A stretch of 64,000 nt of DNA from Halobacillus_B rhizosphaerae (GCF_046719735.1 NZ_JAUTWQ010000001.1:434001-498000), one strand, 5' to 3'. Counted from the first letter of the stretch, positions 34,829-43,320 are shown. A program made the numbers and translations. The notes: generated from the letters alone by a model not told the origin.

Positions 34829-35650
34829 ATGAATAAAATGTATTTGAGAGATGCCGCAAATTTCATCCAAAAAAAAGTGAACACAGCACCATCCGTAGGT
34901 TTAATTTTAGGTTCAGGATTAGGTGTACTTGCAGAAGAAATAGAGAATCCAACTGTCATTAAGTATAAAGATATCCCACACTTCCCCGAGTCGACCGTTT
35001 CCGGACATAAGGGACAATTGGTTATAGGAGAATTAGAAGGCCGTCAAGTAGTAGCCATGCAAGGTCGCTTTCACTACTACGAGGGATACAGCATGGAGCA
35101 AGTGACTTTTCCTGTTCGGGTTATGAAAGAAATCGGTGTAGAAACATTATTTGTAACGAATGCAGCAGGAGGAATTAATGAGTCCTTTCACCCTGGAGAT
35201 TTAATGATTATAACTGATCACATTAATAACATGGGTGATAGTCCACTTATTGGGCCGAATGATGAACAGCTTGGTCCTCGTTTTCCTGATATGTCAGAAG
35301 CCTATGATCGAGATTTGATCAGCCATGCAAAACAAAGTGCTGAACGAGTGGAATTACAGGTGCGCGAAGGGGTTTATATAGGGAATACTGGACCTGCTTA
35401 TGAAACGGCTGCGGAAATCCGAATGCTGAGAACGCTGGGAGGAGATGCCGTTGGTATGTCTACGGTCCCGGAAGTAACTGTAGCAAGTCACGCTGGCCTG
35501 CGCGTATTGGGCATCTCGTGCATATCAAATATGGCTGCGGGGATTTTGGACCAGCCCTTGACTCACGACGAAGTGATAGATACTACCGCCAAAGTTAGAG
35601 AAGACTTTTTAGGATTTGTTAAAGATATGCTGAAAACGTTACCGGCATAA
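34829..35650 (+). CDS. punA: Purine-nucleoside phosphorylase (trimeric type)
   Basis: A 273-residue phosphorylase of the guanosine/inosine-specific family (B. subtilis PupG). The phosphate-binding motif is LGSGLG at the N-terminus, followed by SGHKGQL and GRFHYYEGYSM. The base-binding region is TNAAGGIN, and the substrate Asn is within GISCISNMAAG. It releases purine bases from (deoxy)nucleosides, giving the sugar-1-phosphate used by DeoB. It begins 18 bases after deoB with GAGGAG upstream and is followed by pdp after 25 bases, one operon. DeoD-type hexameric phosphorylases are unrelated in sequence. Confidence 0.95.
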   Translation: MNKMYLRDAANFIQKKVNTAPSVGLILGSGLGVLAEEIENPTVIKYKDIPHFPESTVSGHKGQLVIGELEGRQVVAMQGRFHYYEGYSMEQVTFPVRVMKEIGVETLFVTNAAGGINESFHPGDLMIITDHINNMGDSPLIGPNDEQLGPRFPDMSEAYDRDLISHAKQSAERVELQVREGVYIGNTGPAYETAAEIRMLRTLGGDAVGMSTVPEVTVASHAGLRVLGISCISNMAAGILDQPLTHDEVIDTTAKVREDFLGFVKDMLKTLPA

Positions 35651-35675
35651 ACTTCAGAGAAATAGGTGAATAGAG

Positions 35676-36977
35676 ATGAGAATGTATGACATTATTGTTA
35701 AAAAGAGAGACGGAGAAGTACTAAACAAAGAGGAAATTTACTTCTTCATTGAAGGTTACACGAAGGGGGAAATTCCTGACTATCAAGCATCGGCTCTTAC
35801 TATGGCCATTTATTTTCAAGGGATGACTGCGGAAGAAACAGCTACATTGACTCAGGCTATGGTTGACTCAGGAGAAACGATAGACTTGTCAGGAATTGAA
35901 GGCCATAAAGTAGACAAACATTCCACTGGAGGAGTGGGAGACAAAGTTACCTTTATCGTAGGTCCATTGGTTGCATCTGTAGGAGTTCCTGTAGCTAAAA
36001 TGTCCGGAAGAGGTCTCGGTCACACGGGAGGGACTCTTGATAAACTAGAGTCCATCAAAGGTCTTGAGATAGAAATGTCAAAAGAAAAGTTCATTCAAAA
36101 TGTAAATGAACATAAGCTGGCAGTGGCCGGTCAAACAGGAAACCTTGCACCAGCCGATAAAAAGCTATATGCTCTTCGCGATGTGACGGGTACAGTAGAT
36201 TCAATGCCGTTAATTGCCGGATCAATTATGAGTAAGAAATTAGCCTCTGGCGCTGACAGTATTGTCCTTGATGTGAAAACAGGGTCAGGTGCTTTTATGA
36301 AAACACTTGAAGACTCAGAAGCACTTGCTAAAGAAATGGTTAGCATTGGCAGCAACTTAGGACGGAATACTGTGGCGGTCATAAGTGACATGAATCAGCC
36401 GTTGGGATTTGAAGTAGGAAATGCTAACGAGATTAAAGAAGCAGCAGAGATCTTACAAGGTAAAAAAGTGATGGACTTACGTAACCTTTCCCTTGAAATA
36501 GCTTCTCATATGACTTTACTGGCTGAAGTATTTGACACCTATGAAGAAGCCTACGAAGCACTTGAGCAAAATCTGGAAAACGGAAAAGCATTTCAGGCGC
36601 TTCGTACTTTAGTGCAGGCTCAGGGCGGAGATGTAAATATGATTGACAATTTGGATCTGCTTCCGCAAGCGAAGTTTGACGTAGAAGTAAAAGCGGAAAA
36701 AGATGGTTATGTATCTGCAATCGATGCAGAATCTATCGGAGTAGCAGCTATGTATTTAGGAGCTGGACGCGCAACGAAGGAAGATCAGATAAATCATGGA
36801 GTCGGAATTACTTTAAAGAAAAAAATCGGAGATAAAGTACGTGCATCAGAACCATTGGTGGTCTTGCACAGTGATGAACAAAGCCCAGATGCCTCTATTC
36901 AAAAAGTGAAAGAAGCCTATACTATTTCTGAAGAAGAAGTGCTGGCGCCTGAACTGATCCATAAAGTCATAAAATAA
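35676..36977 (+). CDS. pdp: Pyrimidine-nucleoside phosphorylase
   Basis: A 433-residue enzyme of the thymidine/pyrimidine phosphorylase family, the same length as B. subtilis Pdp. The phosphate motif is VDKHSTGGVGDK, followed by SGRGLGHTGGTLDKLE. The MSKKLASGADSIVLDVKTGSGAFMK signature is fully present. A C-terminal barrel-sandwich domain starts near residue 345. It phosphorolyses uridine, deoxyuridine and thymidine. It is the third gene of the nucleoside catabolic operon and is followed by a clear terminator. The start MRMYDIIVKK matches the family. Confidence 0.96.
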   Translation: MRMYDIIVKKRDGEVLNKEEIYFFIEGYTKGEIPDYQASALTMAIYFQGMTAEETATLTQAMVDSGETIDLSGIEGHKVDKHSTGGVGDKVTFIVGPLVASVGVPVAKMSGRGLGHTGGTLDKLESIKGLEIEMSKEKFIQNVNEHKLAVAGQTGNLAPADKKLYALRDVTGTVDSMPLIAGSIMSKKLASGADSIVLDVKTGSGAFMKTLEDSEALAKEMVSIGSNLGRNTVAVISDMNQPLGFEVGNANEIKEAAEILQGKKVMDLRNLSLEIASHMTLLAEVFDTYEEAYEALEQNLENGKAFQALRTLVQAQGGDVNMIDNLDLLPQAKFDVEVKAEKDGYVSAIDAESIGVAAMYLGAGRATKEDQINHGVGITLKKKIGDKVRASEPLVVLHSDEQSPDASIQKVKEAYTISEEEVLAPELIHKVIK

Positions 36978-36986
36978 TATGATATA

Positions 36987-37024
36987 ATAAATTCCCTCAC
37001 AATCGATTGTGGGGGAATTATTCT
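36987..37024 (+). terminator. Terminator after pdp
   Basis: AATTCCCTCACAAT (36990-37003) pairs with ATTGTGGGGGAATT (37006-37019), with one G-T pair and a two-base CG turn in the middle, followed by TATTCT. Confidence 0.8.
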
Positions 37025-37037
37025 ATGGGGGATTTTT

Positions 37038-37421
37038 ATGGATTTCTGTATTTTTTGTCACCCTTCACTTGATTCAACACAAAAGATTATTTTACAGAAC
37101 GATACGTGTGTCTTTTTGCAAAAAGAGCAGAGAGTTCTGATAGGATCTGGCTTAATTGTGCCGAAAGCACACCGTGAAACGGTCTTTGATATGACTGAGG
37201 AAGAGTGGGTGGATAGTAAAAGGTTGCTGGAACAAGTGAAACAGTACCAACAAGACCGTTTAAATCCCGATGGATATAATGTGGGCTATAACTGCGGTCA
37301 GACTGGGGGACAGCATATCTTTCATGCTCACATGCATGTTATTCCTCGGTTTTCTGATGAGCCCCACGCAGGAAAAGGGATTAGACACTGGTTAAAGCAA
37401 TCAAACAATAAACGTACATAA
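37038..37421 (+). CDS. HIT family nucleotide hydrolase/transferase
   Basis: A 127-residue histidine-triad protein. The catalytic motif is GGQHIFHAHMHVIPR. The N-terminal CIFC pair, with later His, is typical of zinc-containing HIT proteins, and the central NVGYNCGQTGG segment is common in Hint-like members. It would act on AMP-lysine or dinucleoside polyphosphates; the natural substrate is unknown. A GGGGG ribosome site is 8 bases before the ATG, inside the tail of the pdp terminator. It has its own terminator downstream and stands between the nucleoside and sporulation blocks. Confidence 0.9.
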   Translation: MDFCIFCHPSLDSTQKIILQNDTCVFLQKEQRVLIGSGLIVPKAHRETVFDMTEEEWVDSKRLLEQVKQYQQDRLNPDGYNVGYNCGQTGGQHIFHAHMHVIPRFSDEPHAGKGIRHWLKQSNNKRT

Positions 37422-37425
37422 CTAG

Positions 37426-37455
37426 AGACGCCATAAAATGATATGGCGTCTTTTT
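37426..37455 (+). terminator. Terminator after the HIT gene
   Basis: AGACGCCATA (37426-37435) pairs perfectly with TATGGCGTCT (37442-37451), followed by TTTT. Confidence 0.92.
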
Positions 37456-37470
37456 GTTGTCCTTATTTTG

Positions 37471-37499
37471 GTATAGAAGCCCAATCACGGGGGAAAATA
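37471..37499 (+). promoter_or_regulatory. Sigma-F-type promoter of dacF
   Basis: GTATA (37471-37475), a 14-base spacer and GGGGAAAATA (37490-37499) match the sigma-F consensus GYATA / GGnnAnAHTR. In B. subtilis dacF is a forespore gene read by sigma-F, and transcription continues into spoIIA. Confidence 0.75.
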
Positions 37500-37530
37500 G
37501 GAACACTTACAGCAATAGGAGGGCAAAAAA

Positions 37531-38703
37531 ATGAAAAAATTGATTGGATTTACTCTAACACTTTGTTTAATGGTGTCTTTTATACAACCTTCTCTAACGA
37601 GGGCTGAAGAAAAGCAGGATGAAATTGTGAATTCTGCTAAATCAGCTATTTTAATTGAGAAAAATAGTGGAATGACCCTTTATGAAAAGCAGGCGAACGA
37701 GAAATTGCCGCCGGCAAGTATGACTAAGATTATGACGCTTTTATTAATTATGGAAGAGCTTGATAAAAAGCATATTCGACTTGATGAGAAAGTAAGAGTA
37801 AGTGAACATGCCGCTTCTATGGGCGGTTCTCAAATCTTTCTAGAACCTGGAGAAGAAATGACGGTTAAAGACTTGCTTAAAGGAATTGCTGTGGCTTCAG
37901 GAAATGACGCTAGTGTAACAATGGCTGAACGTATTGCCGGCACTGAGAAAGCATTTGTCCAAAGAATGAATGCGAAAGCAAAGGATTTAGGGCTGGAGAA
38001 TACACATTTCGAGAATCCTACAGGACTTCCGGCGAAAGGCCACTATAGTACCGCCCATGATATGGCAGTTATGGCAAGAGAGCTTCTCATGCATGATGAA
38101 ATTACCAAATACACGACAATTTATGAAGATTATTTGCGTAAGGGTCAGGATAATGAGTTCTGGCTAGTAAATACCAATAAAATGATTAAATCTTACCCTG
38201 GAATGGATGGGCTGAAAACAGGCTTCACTTCTGAAGCGAAGTATTGTCTAACGGCGTCTGCTAAACGAAACAACATGCATATGATTGCTGTGGTTATGGG
38301 AGCGGAAACACCCAAGAAAAGGAATGCAGATGTAGCAAGCATGCTTGATTACGGTTTTGGTCAATACGAGGGAGTCAAACTGTTTTCCAAAACAGATACG
38401 TTAAAGAAAATGAAAATTACCCGCGGAGAACCTAGATACGTGAAAATTTCTCCTGAAAAAGATGTCGTTATTTTGAAAAAGAAATCTCAACCTAAAGATT
38501 CCTATCAAACAACCATGAAATTAGCAAATGTATCTAAATTACCGATTGAAAAAGGAGACCAGCTGGGATGGCTGATCGTCAAAAAGAAAGGTGAAGAAGT
38601 AGCGAAAGTAAGACTGACGGCCAGTGGGAAGATTGACCGCGCTGGATTCTTCACACTCTGGGAGCGTTCATGGAGGAATTTGACGAGCTATCAGAAGTTT
38701 TAG
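37531..38703 (+). CDS. dacF: D-alanyl-D-alanine carboxypeptidase DacF
   Basis: A 390-residue penicillin-binding protein of the S11 family. Residues 1-25 are a signal peptide (cleavage near TRA). The active site is Ser63-x-x-Lys66 (PASMTKIM), the second motif SGN is in VASGNDAS, and the third is GLKTGFT. A PBP5-type C-terminal domain and an amphipathic tail (FFTLWERSWRNL) follow. In the forespore it trims peptide side chains of spore cortex or germ cell wall. A sigma-F promoter precedes it and spoIIAA follows after ~90 bases without a terminator, as in B. subtilis dacF-spoIIA. Confidence 0.95.
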   Translation: MKKLIGFTLTLCLMVSFIQPSLTRAEEKQDEIVNSAKSAILIEKNSGMTLYEKQANEKLPPASMTKIMTLLLIMEELDKKHIRLDEKVRVSEHAASMGGSQIFLEPGEEMTVKDLLKGIAVASGNDASVTMAERIAGTEKAFVQRMNAKAKDLGLENTHFENPTGLPAKGHYSTAHDMAVMARELLMHDEITKYTTIYEDYLRKGQDNEFWLVNTNKMIKSYPGMDGLKTGFTSEAKYCLTASAKRNNMHMIAVVMGAETPKKRNADVASMLDYGFGQYEGVKLFSKTDTLKKMKITRGEPRYVKISPEKDVVILKKKSQPKDSYQTTMKLANVSKLPIEKGDQLGWLIVKKKGEEVAKVRLTASGKIDRAGFFTLWERSWRNLTSYQKF

Positions 38704-38730
38704 CATTTTCTCACTAGTATTGTTTTCAGG

Positions 38731-38757
38731 CAGGAAAGTGGCATAAATTCTGCGAAA
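38731..38757 (+). promoter_or_regulatory. Candidate sigma-H promoter of the spoIIA operon
   Basis: CAGGAAA (38731-38737) followed 14 bases later by GCGAAAG (38752-38758) approximates sigma-H -35 RnAGGAWWW and -10 RnnGAAT. The location 40 bases before spoIIAA matches the known sigma-H control in B. subtilis. One -10 base deviates. Confidence 0.5.
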
Positions 38758-38794
38758 GACTTAAGGACTCTAAATGATTGAGGAGGAAGAGAAC

Positions 38795-39160
38795 TTGAGT
38801 CTTCATGTGGAATTTGAAATAAGAGAAAATGTACTTCTTGTCCGTATGGATGGTGAATTAGATCATCATGAAACAAATCAGCTTCGTGCAGAGTGGCAGT
38901 CCCAGCTACAAAGAAATGGTGTAGAACATGTGATTGTAAATTTGGAAAGACTGACATTTATGGATAGCTCCGGTTTAGGAGTAATGCTGGGAAGATACAA
39001 AGAAGTCCAGGCATTCGGTGGAGAAATGGTGATCTGTGCGATTTCACCTGAGGTTCGCCGTCTGTTTGAACTATCGGGTATGTTCAAAATTGTGAAGCTT
39101 GTGGATAATGAAACGTTTGCTCTGCAAATGCTGGGGGTGGCATCATGCGAAATGAGATGA
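38795..39160 (+). CDS. spoIIAA: Anti-sigma-F factor antagonist SpoIIAA
   Basis: A 121-residue STAS-domain protein. The phosphorylation motif is FMDSSGLGV with Ser58 at the same number as in B. subtilis, and the adjacent GELDHHE is conserved. Unphosphorylated SpoIIAA binds SpoIIAB and frees SigF in the forespore; SpoIIAB rephosphorylates it and SpoIIE removes the phosphate. The start is the TTG at 38795, 8 bases after GGAGGAAG; an upstream ATG at 38774 would read through the ribosome site and extend beyond the family N-terminus. It overlaps spoIIAB by 16 bases. Confidence 0.95.
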   Translation: MSLHVEFEIRENVLLVRMDGELDHHETNQLRAEWQSQLQRNGVEHVIVNLERLTFMDSSGLGVMLGRYKEVQAFGGEMVICAISPEVRRLFELSGMFKIVKLVDNETFALQMLGVASCEMR

Positions 39161-39585
39161 GCTTGGAAATTTTAAGTGTGAGTGAGAATGAGTCTTTAGC
39201 GAGGGTGGCAGTGGCAGCATTTATTAGTCAAATGAACCCGACAATGGAAGAATTGACTGATATTAAGACCGTGGTATCTGAGGCCGTGACTAATGCGATT
39301 ATTCATGGATATGATGATGAACCAGATCAAAAAGTTCTGCTCTCCTGTGTAATGGAAGACGAACAAATCGAGATTATTATTCAAGATAAGGGAAAAGGAA
39401 TCGAAAATATTGAAACAGCAAGAGAACCTCTCTATACTTCTAAGCCAGAGTGGGAACGCTCTGGAATGGGATTTACAATCATGGAGAATTTTATGGATAA
39501 GGTGGATATTACATCGAAGCCTGGCGAAGGCACAACGATTCGAATGATGAAGCAACTGACTTCTATTCGAGCTTTGTGTAATTAG
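39145..39585 (+). CDS. spoIIAB: Anti-sigma-F factor and kinase SpoIIAB
   Basis: A 146-residue GHKL-type kinase. The N-box is SEAVTNAIIHGY, the G1 box IIQDKGKGIENI and the G2 box SGMGFTIMENFMD, and GTTIRM closes the fold. It holds SigF inactive in the predivisional and mother cells with ATP, and phosphorylates SpoIIAA. The ATG overlaps the end of spoIIAA, suggesting coupled translation and fixed stoichiometry. The gap to sigF is 10 bases. Confidence 0.96.
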   Translation: MRNEMSLEILSVSENESLARVAVAAFISQMNPTMEELTDIKTVVSEAVTNAIIHGYDDEPDQKVLLSCVMEDEQIEIIIQDKGKGIENIETAREPLYTSKPEWERSGMGFTIMENFMDKVDITSKPGEGTTIRMMKQLTSIRALCN

Positions 39586-39595
39586 GGGTGGGCCG

Positions 39596-40345
39596 ATGAG
39601 TGGAGATGTAACGAAAGAGCGACTATCCGACCATGATGTCAAGGAATTAATCAAGCGCAGCCAAAAAGGGGATCAGGAAGCAAGGCATTTTCTTGTCGAA
39701 AGCAATACAAGATTAGTCTGGTCTGTGGTTCAACGCTATTTAAGACGAGGTTATGACCCTGATGATCTATACCAAATCGGCTGTATAGGGCTGCTGAAAT
39801 CAGTTGATAAATTTGATTTAAGCTATGATGTAAGGTTTTCAACGTATGCTGTTCCTATGATAATCGGTGAAATTCAGCGCTTTATCAGGGATGACGGAAC
39901 GGTTAAGGTAAGCAGAAGTTTAAAGGAACTGAATCATAAAGTACGAGTGAAGAAAGAAGAATTAATGAAACAGCAAGGAAGGTCTCCTACTATTAATGAA
40001 CTGGCAGAGGCTCTAGAGCTAACAAGAGAAGAAGTTGTGCAGGCGGAGGAAGCAGGGAGAACCCCGCAGTCGATCTATGAAACCGTTTATGAGAATGAAG
40101 GAGACCCGATCACATTAGTAGATCAAATTGCTGAAGAAGATAATGGCTGGTTTGACCATTTGACCATTCAGGATATGATGAACAAGCTTGATAAGCGAGG
40201 ACGCCTGATTATCTATTTAAGGTATTTCAAAGATCAAACTCAAACCGAAGTTGCCGAACGGTTAGGCATATCTCAGGTTCAGGTTTCTCGATTAGAGAAA
40301 AAGATCTTAGAACAAATGAAAGAAGCTATGAGTGATAGTAGTTAA
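39596..40345 (+). CDS. sigF: RNA polymerase sigma-F factor (SpoIIAC)
   Basis: A 249-residue sigma-70-family factor. Region 2 has DLYQIGCIGLLKSVDKFD and YDVRFSTYAVPMIIGEIQRFIRDDG. Region 3 is KVSRSLKELN..., and region 4 is TQTEVAERLGISQVQVSRLEKKIL. It is the first forespore-specific sigma factor. The spoIIAA-spoIIAB-sigF order and the short spacing are fully conserved. The ATG follows AGGGGTGGG. A strong hairpin starts within its stop codon and separates it from spoVA. Confidence 0.97.
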   Translation: MSGDVTKERLSDHDVKELIKRSQKGDQEARHFLVESNTRLVWSVVQRYLRRGYDPDDLYQIGCIGLLKSVDKFDLSYDVRFSTYAVPMIIGEIQRFIRDDGTVKVSRSLKELNHKVRVKKEELMKQQGRSPTINELAEALELTREEVVQAEEAGRTPQSIYETVYENEGDPITLVDQIAEEDNGWFDHLTIQDMMNKLDKRGRLIIYLRYFKDQTQTEVAERLGISQVQVSRLEKKILEQMKEAMSDSS

Positions 40346-40374
40346 AAGCTGCGCAATGGATGCGCAGCTTTTTT
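40345..40374 (+). terminator. Terminator of the spoIIA operon
   Basis: AAAGCTGCGCA (40345-40355) pairs perfectly with TGCGCAGCTTT (40361-40371) and is followed by T. Confidence 0.93.
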
Positions 40375-40377
40375 GTG

Positions 40378-40407
40378 TGCATGGATTTTTCTTATACACG
40401 CATAATA
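40378..40407 (+). promoter_or_regulatory. Sigma-G promoter of the spoVA operon
   Basis: TGCATG (40378-40383), a 17-base spacer and CATAATA (40401-40407) match the sigma-G consensus TGMATA / CATWMTA almost fully. It sits just after the sigF terminator and before spoVAA; spoVA is a sigma-G operon in B. subtilis. Confidence 0.8.
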
Positions 40408-40443
40408 ACAGCAAGATTCTATTTGTCAGGGGAGGCGATTGTA

Positions 40444-41061
40444 TTGGCTGCTCCTGTTTATATTCGCTTAAAACAATCTATAGGGGTAGATCCTCAAATG
40501 AAAATCAGGCTCAAGGATGTAGCGAAAGTTACAGGGCCTGAACAGATAAAAGAAACGTTACAAGAACTCATCATTCACCAAGTGACGAAGCAGGACCGCA
40601 ATCGAGTAGTTATTGATGGTTTTAACTTGGTCGAACAAATTATTACGATGTTTCCACAGGAACAGATAGAACTGATTGGACCAAATGTGTGTGTCGTGCA
40701 CATTACGAAAAAAAAGACAAAACCGTCCTTAATTCTTATTTGTGTCATCTGGCTGCTGCTTTTTATCGGGGCCGCAATGGCGATTATGAACTTTCATTAT
40801 GACGTCAGTATGCAGCCTGTTCAGCAGAAGCTGCATTTCATGCTGACAGGAAAAGAAGAGGAACACCCTTTATGGCTCCAAATTCCCTATTCCATCGGTT
40901 TAGGACTAGGTATGATCTTATTTTTTAACCACTGGTTCCGAAAGAAATTTAATGAAGAACCAAGTCCCATGGAGGTTGAAGTTTTTAATTACCAGGAATC
41001 ACTTGATCATTATGTCGCGGTAAAAGAAAACAAGGTGGAAAAACAAGATGAAGATCATTGA
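40444..41061 (+). CDS. spoVAA: Stage V sporulation protein AA
   Basis: A 205-residue protein, close to the 206 of B. subtilis SpoVAA. The N-terminal ~100 residues are soluble; two TM segments follow (LILICVIWLLLFIGAAMAIMNF and YSIGLGLGMILFFNHWF). The conserved LQIPYSIGLGLGM and NEEPSPMEVEVFNYQ are present. It is part of the inner-membrane channel that moves Ca-dipicolinate into and out of the spore. I start it at the TTG 40444, which follows GGGGAGGCG. Upstream in-frame codons would cover the sigma-G promoter. It overlaps spoVAB by 14 bases. Confidence 0.94.
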   Translation: MAAPVYIRLKQSIGVDPQMKIRLKDVAKVTGPEQIKETLQELIIHQVTKQDRNRVVIDGFNLVEQIITMFPQEQIELIGPNVCVVHITKKKTKPSLILICVIWLLLFIGAAMAIMNFHYDVSMQPVQQKLHFMLTGKEEEHPLWLQIPYSIGLGLGMILFFNHWFRKKFNEEPSPMEVEVFNYQESLDHYVAVKENKVEKQDEDH

Positions 41062-41458
41062 AGTCATCATTGGATTAGCATCTGGTATTGCTGTAGGAAC
41101 AGGATTTGTAGCCTTTCTTACCGTTCTAGGTGTAGTTCCAAGACTGATGCAGCTCAGTAAATCAGAATCGAAATTAAGATTTTATGAATCAGCGATCATG
41201 CTCGGAGTTTTTGCAGGGATTTATTTATCCTTTGGAGATAAAGCTATTCAAGTTTCAACAGTAGGTCTCATCGTATGGGGGCTGCTGCACGGTATCTTTG
41301 TAGGAATGCTTGCTGCCGCCTTAACTGAGGTTTTGAACGTTTTCCCTTTGTTATTTAAAAGGATTGGTGTAGATGGATTTTTGTTTCCTTTAATGATGGC
41401 GATTGCCTTAGGAAAGGTTGCAGGCTCTTTGTTTCAATGGATCATTTTTGCGCGATAG
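41048..41458 (+). CDS. spoVAB: Stage V sporulation protein AB
   Basis: A 136-residue integral membrane protein with about four TM segments (IGLASGIAVGTGFVAFLTVLG, YESAIMLGVFAGIY, VGLIVWGLLHGIFVG, FLFPLMMAIALGKVAGSLF), near the family's 141 residues. It is a subunit of the SpoVA dipicolinate channel. It starts inside the end of spoVAA (14-base overlap) and precedes spoVAC by 12 bases. Individual function in the complex is not known. Confidence 0.94.
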   Translation: MKIIEVIIGLASGIAVGTGFVAFLTVLGVVPRLMQLSKSESKLRFYESAIMLGVFAGIYLSFGDKAIQVSTVGLIVWGLLHGIFVGMLAAALTEVLNVFPLLFKRIGVDGFLFPLMMAIALGKVAGSLFQWIIFAR

Positions 41459-41470
41459 GAGAGAAGCTCA

Positions 41471-41929
41471 ATGGAGAAGAAAATGTTGAATGAAAAGAAT
41501 TATAAGGAAGAAAGTAAGACTTATCATCCTAAGCCCCCTTATTTACTTAATATCATAAAAGCTTTTGTCGTAGGCGGACTTATTTGCTTGTTCGGAGAAG
41601 TACTTACAAATATGTATGTTCACTGGTTTGGTTTTAGTGAAACAGAAGCAGGAAATCCAACGGTGGCAACTTTGATCTTATTATCCTCATTGGCTACAGG
41701 ACTCGGAGTTTACGATAAACTTGGTCAATTTGCCGGGGCAGGTTCTGCTGTACCCGTAACAGGGTTTGCCAATTCAGTAACTTCCGCTGCTCTTGAACAC
41801 AAAAGCGAAGGACTGGTGCTTGGTGTGGCTACAAACCTATTTAAACTGGCGGGCTCTGTTATCGTTTTTGGCGTCGTATCTGCGTACGTATTAGGGATTT
41901 TACGGTATATTTTACAAGCGCTATTTTAG
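41471..41929 (+). CDS. spoVAC: Stage V sporulation protein AC
   Basis: A 152-residue membrane protein, the usual length. The family sequences are IKAFVVGGLICLFGEVLTNMY, ATGLGVYDKLGQFAGAGSAVPVTGFANSV and LEHKSEGLVLGVATNLFKLAGSVIVFG. In B. subtilis SpoVAC behaves as a mechanosensitive pore for dipicolinate. The start has AGGAGAGAAG upstream. The gap to spoVAD is 11 bases. Its core is clearly paralogous to the spoVAE product two genes on. Confidence 0.96.
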   Translation: MEKKMLNEKNYKEESKTYHPKPPYLLNIIKAFVVGGLICLFGEVLTNMYVHWFGFSETEAGNPTVATLILLSSLATGLGVYDKLGQFAGAGSAVPVTGFANSVTSAALEHKSEGLVLGVATNLFKLAGSVIVFGVVSAYVLGILRYILQALF

Positions 41930-41940
41930 GAGGAATCAGC

Positions 41941-42951
41941 ATGGGAAAGACAGGGAAGCAAACATGGAGTTTTACCAAACCTGTTTACTTGCAGTCGACA
42001 GGAACTGTAGTCGGACCTCTTGAAGGAGAAGGTCCACTTAAAGATACGTTTGATTATATTTTCGATGATCTGCACTGTGGAGAAGAAAATTGGGAACTTG
42101 CAGAAAGAACCCTCATGAATAAAGCCGTTCATACATGCTTGCAAAAATCAGGAGTGGATCAAACGAACATTGATCTATTTCTAGCTGGAGACCTCCTTAA
42201 TCAAAACGTCACAGGGAACTATGTGGCGAGACAATTAGGGATCCCGTTACTTGGTATGTTTGGGGCGTGTTCCACTTCAATGGAGACATTAGCTACTGGA
42301 GCAGCTTTAATTGAGGCTGGCTACGCTAAACAAGCTATCGCAGCGGTTAGCTCTCATAACGCCACGGCAGAGCGCCAATTCAGATATCCAACGGAGTATG
42401 GCGGCCAAAAACCGAAAACGGCCACATTTACGGTAACTGGCAGCGGTGCCGCACTCATTTCCACTGTCCCATCCCCTGTTCGTATTGAATCTGCCACGAT
42501 TGGGAAAGTGAAAGATTATAACATTACCGATCCATTTGACATGGGTTCAGCAATGGCACCGGCAGCTTGGGATACGATTAAGGTCCATTTGCAGGATATG
42601 GGCAGGGTTCCTGAAGATTATGACCTGATTGCAACGGGCGATCTTTCGGGAGTAGGGACGCCAATCGTTAGAGACTTGCTGAAGCAGGATGGGTTTGATA
42701 TCTCAGAAATGCACGAAGATTGTGGGTTATTGATTTATCATAGTGATCAGCCCGTTTTCAGTGGAGGAAGTGGTTGTGCCTGTTCAGCCGTTGTAACTTA
42801 TGGAAAATTAATTGAAGACTTGAAAAAAGGCATATACAACAAAATTTTAGTGGTAGCTACCGGAGCACTGATGAGTCCGATGATGATTCAGCAGAAGGAG
42901 TCCATACCTGGAATAGCTCACGGAGTCGTTCTCATGAAAGGAGATGGTTGA
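41941..42951 (+). CDS. spoVAD: Stage V sporulation protein AD
   Basis: A 336-residue thiolase-fold protein. The equivalent of the thiolase nucleophile region is MFGACSTSMETLATGAALI, and SSHNATAERQFRYPTEYG and GCACSAVVTYG are SpoVAD signatures. In B. subtilis it binds dipicolinic acid at the outer face of the spore inner membrane instead of performing thiolase chemistry. The ATG follows AGGAGG. Its stop lies within the ribosome site spacing of spoVAE, so the two are coupled. Confidence 0.96.
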   Translation: MGKTGKQTWSFTKPVYLQSTGTVVGPLEGEGPLKDTFDYIFDDLHCGEENWELAERTLMNKAVHTCLQKSGVDQTNIDLFLAGDLLNQNVTGNYVARQLGIPLLGMFGACSTSMETLATGAALIEAGYAKQAIAAVSSHNATAERQFRYPTEYGGQKPKTATFTVTGSGAALISTVPSPVRIESATIGKVKDYNITDPFDMGSAMAPAAWDTIKVHLQDMGRVPEDYDLIATGDLSGVGTPIVRDLLKQDGFDISEMHEDCGLLIYHSDQPVFSGGSGCACSAVVTYGKLIEDLKKGIYNKILVVATGALMSPMMIQQKESIPGIAHGVVLMKGDG

Positions 42952-42953
42952 CG

Positions 42954-43304
42954 ATGGATTTTGTGTGGGCTTTCGTGGTCGGCGGATCGATTTGTGTCAT
43001 TGGTCAGCTTTTATTGGACTTTGGTAAGTTAACCCCTGCCCATGTCATGTCCTCTTTTGTAGTGGCGGGAGCGGTCCTTGATTCTTTTGATTTATATGAC
43101 AAACTGATCGCGTTCGCAGGGGCGGGAGCTACGGTTCCCATCACAAGTTTTGGTCATTCCTTGCTTCATGGCGCGATGAGTCAATCTAATGAACACGGGA
43201 TTATAGGAATTGCTATTGGAATATTTCAGTTAACCTCAGCGGGAATTGCTTCCGCCATATTATTTGGGTTTATTGCTGCCGTAATCTTTAAACCTAAAGG
43301 ATGA
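42954..43304 (+). CDS. spoVAE: Stage V sporulation protein AE (SpoVAEb type)
   Basis: A 116-residue membrane protein, the length of B. subtilis SpoVAEb. The signature is AFVVGGSICVIGQLLLDFGKLTP, YDKLIAFAGAGATVPITSFGHSLLHGAM and GIFQLTSAGI. It belongs to the SpoVAC/AE family and is part of the dipicolinate channel. I chose ATG 42954 (10 bases from AAAGGAG); a TTG at 42948 is too close. The soluble SpoVAEa protein, found between AEb and AF in B. subtilis, is not encoded here: spoVAF begins 16 bases later. Confidence 0.94.
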   Translation: MDFVWAFVVGGSICVIGQLLLDFGKLTPAHVMSSFVVAGAVLDSFDLYDKLIAFAGAGATVPITSFGHSLLHGAMSQSNEHGIIGIAIGIFQLTSAGIASAILFGFIAAVIFKPKG

Positions 43305-43320
43305 GGAAAGGAGTCGATGA

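Noticed and set aside
41941..42951. Thiolase or 3-ketoacyl-ACP synthase III function for the spoVAD product
   Set aside because: The fold is shared, but the operon position and SpoVAD signatures identify a dipicolinate-binding spore protein.
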